Assembly: GCA_027022365.1 (NCBI GenBank)
Contig: JALVYU010000007.1
Span: forward strand, 1 to 64,000
From: Desulfurococcales archaeon
Lineage (GTDB): Archaea > Thermoproteota > Thermoprotei_A > Sulfolobales > Desulfurococcaceae
Reading direction: 5' to 3'
Length of the DNA stretch: 64,000 nt
The translations under genes were made by a program, and so were the position numbers. Positions within the stretch are counted from its first letter, which is position 1. The number at the start of each line of letters is the position of its first letter. The notes under the pieces are model-generated. The model was not told where the DNA came from. It was given only the letters and a program-made list of their open reading frames with translations, and ran no database searches. Of the stretch, positions 58,421-64,000 are shown piece after piece.

Positions 58421-58693
58421 CTAAGCTTTGACATATATCGGGTTCCTCCCACCACTATACAGTTTTATCAACCCTTTTTCGGCAGCGGCTCTTAACAGTT
58501 TTCTCGCGGTACTAACCCTGATACTGTATGCTTGTGCAAGTTGATAAGGAGTTATAACCTTAAAGGAGCCACGCTTCAAGTCTCGCTCGAATCTTTTTAT
58601 TATGTCTCCTGTCACCTCGATCTGCGTCTCGAGAGACACTACCCTTTTTGTCTCCGTTGGTTCTTCTTTACGTCCTCTCTTTCCCCTGGCCAT
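58421..58693 (-). CDS. rps25e: Ribosomal protein S25e
   Basis: 90 aa. Basic, with the S25e core VITPYQLAQAYSIRVSTARKLL and the ending AAEKGLIKLYSGGRNPIYV, a winged-helix protein of the small subunit (archaea and eukaryotes only). AGGTGACT lies 3 nt before ATG 58693; the codon at 58702 is inside that ribosome site. Confidence 0.88.
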   Translation of the reverse strand: MARGKRGRKEEPTETKRVVSLETQIEVTGDIIKRFERDLKRGSFKVITPYQLAQAYSIRVSTARKLLRAAAEKGLIKLYSGGRNPIYVKA

Positions 58694-58755
58694 GTCAGTC
58701 ACCTGGACTAGGGTTTTTGTGGTTATCGATATTTAAATTTGCGTGTCTATCCAAG

Positions 58756-59595
58756 CTAGTATGTGAATAAAGGTACAAGTAATGATGCTATAAGGCCTGA
58801 GAGATATATTCCGTCGAAAGTACCAGCGCCTCCAATACTTAGCATGGTCGCACCATAATGTTCGATAAACTTGTTTAATTCTTTGCCTAACCTAAGTATG
58901 TCTGCACCAATAAGGCTTCCCAATACTCCGCCAACGTATGCGACTGGTATGGCCATATATGATTCGTGGATCAATAGGGCTGTCATAACTACACTCGTTA
59001 AAGGTGGTAGGAACGCTGGAACAGCTATGCCTACGCCCGGTATTGCACGAGATGATACATAAGATATCATGGCCGTTACACTGACCACTATTAGAGAATA
59101 GATGAAAATCGGGGGAGAATCCATCGCCATTTTTAGCAACAACAATAAGCTCAGCCCTATAGGGATAATTGCGCCGCCGATATTGATGGCAAGAACAATC
59201 TCTTGTTTCACAACACGCGGAGTAACGACCGGAAAGGGGATGCCGAAGAAGTACACATATCTCTGCTCTAATATTATCATTTGTTTCCCTGTACTGATCC
59301 TCTTAATCACTATGTTGAAAGGGCTTAGAACAAGGCTTAGAAGAAAAATCAACGGCCCTAATACGAAAGCGGTCGGCCTCGATATTCCTAGAAGAGACGA
59401 TAAGTACCCGAAAACATATGGTGCCGAGACAAATAGGGGGAATAATAAGAACAGATAAAGTATGAACATCAAGGGGTGTGAGGGGAATGATATTATTACT
59501 TTCTTCTTGTGTTTTTTGTCCTTAAAGAAACTAGACGGTCCGGGCGCGAAACCCTCCTCATCCCTCCAAGGGTCTGGGGGAGTCATAATCTTCAT
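58756..59595 (-). CDS. DUF1614 family membrane protein
   Basis: 279 aa, about eight membrane helices after a 35-residue charged start. The family-typical strings NIGGAIIPIGLSLLLL and IGGAGTFDGIYLSGLIA are present, and Asp in GTFDG and IGADILRL may line the membrane core. Function of DUF1614 is unknown; a relation to intramembrane enzymes has been proposed for such Asp pairs but cannot be shown here. Confidence 0.8.
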   Translation of the reverse strand: MKIMTPPDPWRDEEGFAPGPSSFFKDKKHKKKVIISFPSHPLMFILYLFLLFPLFVSAPYVFGYLSSLLGISRPTAFVLGPLIFLLSLVLSPFNIVIKRISTGKQMIILEQRYVYFFGIPFPVVTPRVVKQEIVLAINIGGAIIPIGLSLLLLLKMAMDSPPIFIYSLIVVSVTAMISYVSSRAIPGVGIAVPAFLPPLTSVVMTALLIHESYMAIPVAYVGGVLGSLIGADILRLGKELNKFIEHYGATMLSIGGAGTFDGIYLSGLIASLLVPLFTY

Positions 59596-59670
59596 CCCGA
59601 CAACATCTATGATCTTTGTTCAGATATATACGCTATATGCGTTTTTATAGATTAATAATAATATGACATA

Positions 59671-61086
59671 GTGCCTCTAATGAGTCGGAGGTTAGTGGAA
59701 CTGTCATTTAAAAGGTATGATAAAGATACGTTGTTACATCATGTGGGCAATGTATTGATAGTTTTATCAATAGCAAATATTGTTCCCATAGTATTTGCTC
59801 TACTATTTGAGGAGTCGCTCGCCTTTAAGCTTCTAATGGTATTTGAAACAGTAATCATTTATGTTATTGGATACGTGTTATCGAGACGTTATCAGCCTGG
59901 CTCAGTAAGTCTGGTTGAGGCAATGACCATAATGGTTTTTGCATTTCTAATACCGCCTTTTATGATGTTATTTCCTCTCCTTACTAAGGGCGTGGATTTG
60001 ATTGACGCATTATTCGAGGGTGTATCGTCTATTACTACTACGGGGCTCTCGTGTTTACCTCCCTCACTCATAGATCCGACAGTGAATTTTATACGATCAT
60101 ATTATCAGTGGGTTGGTGGACTCGGAATAGCGTTTTTTACTTTAACTGTTCTGGTTCCCCCAGGATCAGCAGCTTACAATATTTATTTAGCCCACCTCGG
60201 TAAGGTCAGGATCAGTCCCTTGAGTAGGAAAAATGTTATTGAAATACTCAAGATATATTCCGTGCTCACTTTTTCGGCCTTTATCACATATTTGGTGTTC
60301 GGAATGAATATGTACTCAGCTGTAATTAATGCATTAACAACTGTTAGTACCGGGGGCTTTTCAACTTACGCTATTTTCCCATCGAATCTACTGCTGGCTG
60401 TCACATTATTCATGTTCGTAAGTGCTCAGCCGCTCGTTACATACTATATGCTCCTGAAATATAGGCGCAGAAGAATTTTTTCCTCACAACTAGTATCCTT
60501 TACTGTGGGCGTTTTGATCGGATCCATTATACTGTCTATGGTATCAGGTATACCACTTATGAAATCCATTTTTGAAACAGTATCGGCAGCCTCGACAACC
60601 GGGTACACGTCCTTTAATCTCGCTGATTCCGATGATTTAACTAGATTTGTCTTAGTGATCTTAATGTTGAGTGGTGCTTGTCTAGGAAGCACTGGTGGCG
60701 GTATTAAGCAACTAAGGATAATAATCCTTATAAAATCTTTCATCAGACACATTAAGCAGACATTGACGCCTAAGGGCACAATACTGCCTATTAAAGTCTC
60801 GGGAGAAATTATCCAAGACGATGATATTAAACTTGCATATAACCTATTGTTTATATATCTCCTGGTTCTTGTTATGAGTACATTAATCTTTACGATGTAT
60901 GGGTATAGTTTATCTAGTAGCTTGTTCGAGACAGCCTCCGCCCTAGCAACAACGGGCTTATCAGTAGGGCTATCATCATGGCAGTTAGCGGCTCCTCTAA
61001 AAATAGTTTTAATAATCGATATGTGGTTAGGGAGAGTCGAGATAATACCCTTCATTGTTGTTTTCTACAACTTATTCCATAAATAG
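59671..61086 (+). CDS. trkH: TrkH/KtrB-family potassium transporter
   Basis: 471 aa ion-conducting subunit. Four pore loops carry the filter pattern with a central Gly: SITTTGLSCL, TVSTGGFSTY, AASTTGYTSF and ALATTGLSVG. About ten membrane helices flank them. Works with the RCK protein of the next gene (13 nt downstream). GTG 59671 or ATG 59680 is the start. Confidence 0.92.
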   Translation: MPLMSRRLVELSFKRYDKDTLLHHVGNVLIVLSIANIVPIVFALLFEESLAFKLLMVFETVIIYVIGYVLSRRYQPGSVSLVEAMTIMVFAFLIPPFMMLFPLLTKGVDLIDALFEGVSSITTTGLSCLPPSLIDPTVNFIRSYYQWVGGLGIAFFTLTVLVPPGSAAYNIYLAHLGKVRISPLSRKNVIEILKIYSVLTFSAFITYLVFGMNMYSAVINALTTVSTGGFSTYAIFPSNLLLAVTLFMFVSAQPLVTYYMLLKYRRRRIFSSQLVSFTVGVLIGSIILSMVSGIPLMKSIFETVSAASTTGYTSFNLADSDDLTRFVLVILMLSGACLGSTGGGIKQLRIIILIKSFIRHIKQTLTPKGTILPIKVSGEIIQDDDIKLAYNLLFIYLLVLVMSTLIFTMYGYSLSSSLFETASALATTGLSVGLSSWQLAAPLKIVLIIDMWLGRVEIIPFIVVFYNLFHK

Positions 61087-61099
61087 GGTGTAAAACGAT

Positions 61100-61759
61100 A
61101 TGAAGGTCATTATAGCTGGTGGAGGAGACACGGGAGTCGAGCTGGCCGATGCATTGATAAGTGAGGGACATGAAGTAATAATTATCGAAAAAGACAAGCG
61201 CCGCGCGGAAGAATTAGCTGAAAAACTCGATTGTCTAGTAATTCACGGCAATGCGGCTCACCCTGATGTTCTCAAGGAGAGCGGTATAGGTGAAGCTGAC
61301 GCGCTCGTTGCTGTAACCGGTAATGATAGGGATAATGTCATAATATCACTTATAGCTAAGACCATGGGCGTCAAAAAAATAATAGCTGAAATAGAGGATC
61401 CAGGCTATAATGATCTATTGATCTATATGGGGATAAGCAATATCATAAACCCGAGCCGCCTCATATCATTCCAGGCATTATCAATGCTAAAGGACTTTAA
61501 CATACTCAATCTTTCGATAATACTAAGAGGAAACACCCGCCTCTTACCAATTAAGATCACTAGAAGCCTTGATGGTAAAAAACTGAAAGAACTCGATATA
61601 GACTTTGATAAGGCTAGACCAATACTTGTTCTGAGAGGAAACGAATCAATATTCGTAGATGAGAACACCACTATACGTTATAATGATACCGTACTTTTCC
61701 TCGTTAAACCACAGTACCAGGATGAACTTGTCAGAAAATTTGCTGAGGAGCAGAAATGA
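61100..61759 (+). CDS. trkA: TrkA-type RCK regulatory subunit
   Basis: 219 aa. Rossmann RCK_N domain with IIAGGGDTGVELAD (NAD/ATP motif), Asp/Glu after strand 2 (IIIEKDKRRAEEL), then RCK_C from about residue 138. It gates TrkH in response to nucleotide. Its stop overlaps the next start (ATGA), so the THUMP gene is in the same operon. Confidence 0.92.
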   Translation: MKVIIAGGGDTGVELADALISEGHEVIIIEKDKRRAEELAEKLDCLVIHGNAAHPDVLKESGIGEADALVAVTGNDRDNVIISLIAKTMGVKKIIAEIEDPGYNDLLIYMGISNIINPSRLISFQALSMLKDFNILNLSIILRGNTRLLPIKITRSLDGKKLKELDIDFDKARPILVLRGNESIFVDENTTIRYNDTVLFLVKPQYQDELVRKFAEEQK

Positions 61760-62256
61760 ACAGTAATAACCACGAGAGGGATCTAGTTTTAATAATAACA
61801 TGCAGAGCCGGGAGCGAGTATTGGTGCGAAGAAGAGATCGGTAATAGGATATTCCACAAGGATCCAAGTGTTCTTGTTCTAAAGACAAAATATCAAGGAC
61901 TTCTGCTAGTTTACTCAAAACTACATCCAGACACGGCTTACAAGTATGCAAAGAGCTACGAGTATGGTTTTGTTGAGAAAATAATCCCTGCCCATATCAT
62001 CATAAATGGTGTTGAACAATTCAATTTTGAAGACGCCAAGAAAATAATAGCCGAACTATTAGCGGAAAAACAACTGCCTACCAATGTAAAATTAAAGGTT
62101 AAAATAAGGGGGCGAAGAGGGTTGAGCCAGCATATATGGAGAGCCCTTATCAAAGCTATGAATGAACATGGTATACGCCACGATCCATCTTCTCATGTCT
62201 GTATACATGTGGAAGGAATAGATGATATGTTAGTAGTGGGGGTATGTGAGTGTTAG
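61756..62256 (+). CDS. THUMP-domain protein, Tan1-like
   Basis: 166 aa. The C-terminal about 90 residues form a THUMP RNA-binding domain (EQFNFEDAKKIIAELLAE, NVKLKVKIRGRRGLSQHIWRAL, and VCIHVEGIDDMLVVGV). No catalytic domain is attached, as in Tan1, which helps tRNA acetylcytidine formation by another enzyme. Last gene of the trk operon. Confidence 0.82.
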   Translation: MNSNNHERDLVLIITCRAGSEYWCEEEIGNRIFHKDPSVLVLKTKYQGLLLVYSKLHPDTAYKYAKSYEYGFVEKIIPAHIIINGVEQFNFEDAKKIIAELLAEKQLPTNVKLKVKIRGRRGLSQHIWRALIKAMNEHGIRHDPSSHVCIHVEGIDDMLVVGVCEC

Positions 62257-62303
62257 TGTTATTTTTTATACTGTTAATGTAAATAGTAGAGTGAAAGTGC
62301 CGG

Positions 62304-63584
62304 GTGCCCGCCTTGAACATGGAGCATTCCAACGATAATGAGACATGGAGGATCATCGAGGAAGAACTCAGTAGACCGACAATATTTAAGAGCAGGGAAA
62401 GCCTCGCACCCGAGTATATTCCCGATAAATTACCTCATAGGGAGAAAGAAATTAAGCTCTTAGCATCAGCATTCAAACACCTGATCATATCCCCTGGTAG
62501 TTTTTCTCAAAGAGTCCTACTAGTAGGAGGTGTAGGTGTAGGAAAAACAGTTACTGCCAGAGTATTTGGTAGAGAGTTTGCTAGAATCGCGCGCCTAAAA
62601 GGGTATAATTTACGATATGTTCATGTTAATTGCCATAGGAATAGAACATTATATAACGTTGTGGCGGAGATAGCCCGTCAACTCGAGGTGCCTCTCCCCC
62701 AGAGAGGCTTATCGGTTAAGGAAATGTACGATGCAATACTCTGGCACTTAGAAGAAAACAATATCTACGCGATAATTGCTCTTGATGAGTTTCATTATTT
62801 TGCCAGTATAGCTGGAAGCGATGCAGTATACTTCATAGTTAGGACATACGATGATACGATCGCTTCTCTAAAGCGTCTAAACTTTATCTTTATATCACTC
62901 GATACTTCTAAGCTATCACTACTCGATCCATCTACCGAGAGTTATTTGTTGAAGCACATGATAAGATTAAAGCCCTACACTAGCGCCGAATTATATGATA
63001 TTCTCAAGTATAGATCGGAACAGGCCTTTTATCCGGGAGTAGTAGACGATGAGGTCCTGAAGTTTATTGCAGAGTATGAGGGTAGCGATAAAGGCGGAGG
63101 AGGAAACGCGAGGCATGCAATAGAGATCCTTCTCCTTGCGGGTGATGCGGCGGAGCGCGAAGGTAGTGATCGAGTGACCATTGAGCATGTCAGAAAGGCG
63201 ATCTCGAAGACTAGCAGAGAAATAATAAACATTTCAGAAACAATCCTATACAGCCCGTTACACGAATTGATGATACTGCTGGCCATTATCAGGCTTCTTA
63301 GACGAACCGGACAGACCTATGTTAAGATGGGCGATGTTGAGAGAGAATATGAAATAGTATGTGAAGAATTTGATCAGCAGCCACGCAGGCATACGCAAGT
63401 ATATGGATACATTATGAATCTGAAGAAAGCCAACGTCATAGATGCTAGAACAAGCGGTAAAGGCCTTAGAGGCAGAACAACACTAATAAGCATACATTAT
63501 GGTCCGTTGGATCTACTCGAACAATATGTAGTTGATCTTATACAGAAGAAAATTAGTATGAAGCATATGGGGAGGAGGAGATGA
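62304..63584 (+). CDS. orc1/cdc6: Orc1/Cdc6 replication initiator
   Basis: 426 aa AAA+ protein. Walker A GGVGVGKTVTARVFG (about residues 75-89), Walker B IIALDEFHYF (about 160-169), sensor 1 at IFISLDTSKL, sensor 2 at GGGNARHAIEIL; winged-helix domain in the last about 110 residues. It binds origin recognition boxes and may load the replicative helicase. Only 47 nt separate it from the gene before, so an origin is not obvious here. GTG 62304 or ATG 62319. Confidence 0.92.
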   Translation: MPALNMEHSNDNETWRIIEEELSRPTIFKSRESLAPEYIPDKLPHREKEIKLLASAFKHLIISPGSFSQRVLLVGGVGVGKTVTARVFGREFARIARLKGYNLRYVHVNCHRNRTLYNVVAEIARQLEVPLPQRGLSVKEMYDAILWHLEENNIYAIIALDEFHYFASIAGSDAVYFIVRTYDDTIASLKRLNFIFISLDTSKLSLLDPSTESYLLKHMIRLKPYTSAELYDILKYRSEQAFYPGVVDDEVLKFIAEYEGSDKGGGGNARHAIEILLLAGDAAEREGSDRVTIEHVRKAISKTSREIINISETILYSPLHELMILLAIIRLLRRTGQTYVKMGDVEREYEIVCEEFDQQPRRHTQVYGYIMNLKKANVIDARTSGKGLRGRTTLISIHYGPLDLLEQYVVDLIQKKISMKHMGRRR

Positions 63585-63772
63585 GAAGCAGTAGTGAGCA
63601 GATCATTATTGACACTCTACAAAAATATGGTGAGTTAAACATTACTCGCCTCGCTAGGATTACGGGCTTACATTATAGGGTATTGGTTAAGAAATTGCGT
63701 GAGTTACAGGAAAAGGGTGTTGTTGAGGAAAGAAGATTTGGGAGACTAAGATTGTTTAGACTCGTCAAGTGA
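63581..63772 (+). CDS. Mini winged-helix protein coupled to orc1/cdc6
   Basis: 63 aa, consisting of just one winged-helix unit: SEQIIIDTLQKYGELNITRLARITG, recognition helix YRVLVKKLRELQEKG, then a short wing VVEERRFGRLRLFRL. Its ATG overlaps the orc1 stop by 4 nt (ATGA), so the two are made together. It could be an origin- or promoter-binding partner, or an autoregulator. Confidence 0.72.
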   Translation: MRSSSEQIIIDTLQKYGELNITRLARITGLHYRVLVKKLRELQEKGVVEERRFGRLRLFRLVK

Positions 63773-63781
63773 GCGAAGCTT

Positions 63782-64000
63782 CTACTTTTTATATCGCCTA
63801 TAGTATTGCAATACCTCCCTGGCACTCGGTCCTGCAAGCCATTTAATCATTTCCTCAGTTAATCCATAGCCTATGGCTAATCTCGCAGCGTACTTAGGGT
63901 TTCTCTCGAATATTATCTTGATGAACGGTATAACATCGGTCTTGACTCTGTGCCTACTTGTCAATAATGCTGGGGCCAGTGCACGGGCTATTCCTTCTCT
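63782..64000 (-). CDS. Partial uncharacterised protein running off the window edge
   Basis: The frame stays open to the last base of the window (translating REGIARALAPALLTSRHRV before position 63964), so the TTG at 63964 is not necessarily the start. The visible about 73 residues are helical and basic: FIKIIFERNPKYAARLAIGYG, then MIKWLAGPSAREVLQYYRRYKK. No family recognised. It ends 9 nt from the mini winged-helix gene, which converges on it. Confidence 0.55.
   Translation of the reverse strand, partial: REGIARALAPALLTSRHRVKTDVIPFIKIIFERNPKYAARLAIGYGLTEEMIKWLAGPSAREVLQYYRRYKK

Noticed and set aside
62257-62303. Replication origin directly upstream of orc1/cdc6
   Set aside because: The gap is only 47 nt and holds no recognisable repeated origin boxes or long AT-rich unwinding element.

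Overview
The window is a piece of a hyperthermophilic archaeal chromosome. The Desulfurococcales (Desulfurococcaceae-like Crenarchaeota) fit best; the genus cannot be fixed from sequence reading alone. Supporting observations: a very GC-rich 16S-23S operon with no tRNA in the spacer and no 5S gene downstream, next to protein genes of much lower GC; a 16S intron with an archaeal bulge-helix-bulge splice motif and a LAGLIDADG endonuclease; an archaeal A/V-type ATP synthase; orc1/cdc6, xerA, herA-nurA, archaeal ether-lipid enzymes, S25e, diphthamide and UPF0216 genes; and Shine-Dalgarno sites (GGTGAT, GAGGTG) that match the 16S 3' end.

Layout. 1-5558: 16S rRNA (5' end outside the window, one intron at 413-1056), spacer, 23S rRNA, closed by a 30-bp perfect processing stem. 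5.8-17.6 kb: housekeeping genes, including a UbiA-type lipid prenyltransferase, phosphoglucose/phosphomannose isomerase, a XerA recombinase with a C-terminal zinc ribbon, an M28 peptidase, prolyl-tRNA synthetase, Dph6, an MBL-fold protein and a class II aldolase, plus several uncharacterised archaeal genes. 17.6-26.7 kb: the complete A-type ATP synthase operon on the minus strand, transcribed D-UPF0216-H-I-K-E-C-F-A-B. Its K subunit carries every Na+-ligand residue known from the Enterococcus hirae ring. 26.7-27.1 kb: a 395-bp gap that holds a 42-codon ORF. 27-32 kb: a NUDIX hydrolase, a large double-HTH protein, and a translationally coupled pair (a membrane protein with a possible beta-grasp tail, and a protein whose core resembles the tubulin/FtsZ order of elements). 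32-43.5 kb: DNA and nucleotide metabolism (endonuclease IV, herA-nurA, DHH phosphoesterase, Cas4-like nuclease, CYTH and NUDIX proteins), CDP-alcohol phosphatidyltransferase, a histone-deacetylase-fold protein and riboflavin kinase. 43.5-52.2 kb: aldehyde ferredoxin oxidoreductase, a C/D-box guide RNA, tRNA-Ile, a second structured RNA, SAM hydrolase, a glutaminase-type amidotransferase, NikR, a pyroglutamyl-peptidase-like protein and Upp. 52.3-53.2 kb: a decayed KaiC-type ATPase gene. 53.3-56.8 kb: an iron/oxygen/sulfur cluster (DUF1634, TauE/SafE exporter, ferritin-VIT1 fusion, flavodiiron protein). 57-64 kb: tRNA-Gly, DNA-binding proteins, S25e, TrkH/TrkA potassium uptake, a THUMP protein and Orc1/Cdc6 with a coupled mini winged-helix gene.

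The most interesting items are the intron endonuclease frame that runs into the rRNA exon, the predicted Na+-type rotor ring, two guide-like RNAs with complementarity to the rRNA of this same window, the tubulin-like/membrane pair, a hidden 42-aa ORF, and a tRNA-Gly that appears to carry C33. No CRISPR array, insertion sequence or intact prophage was seen. All family assignments come from motif reading without database searches.
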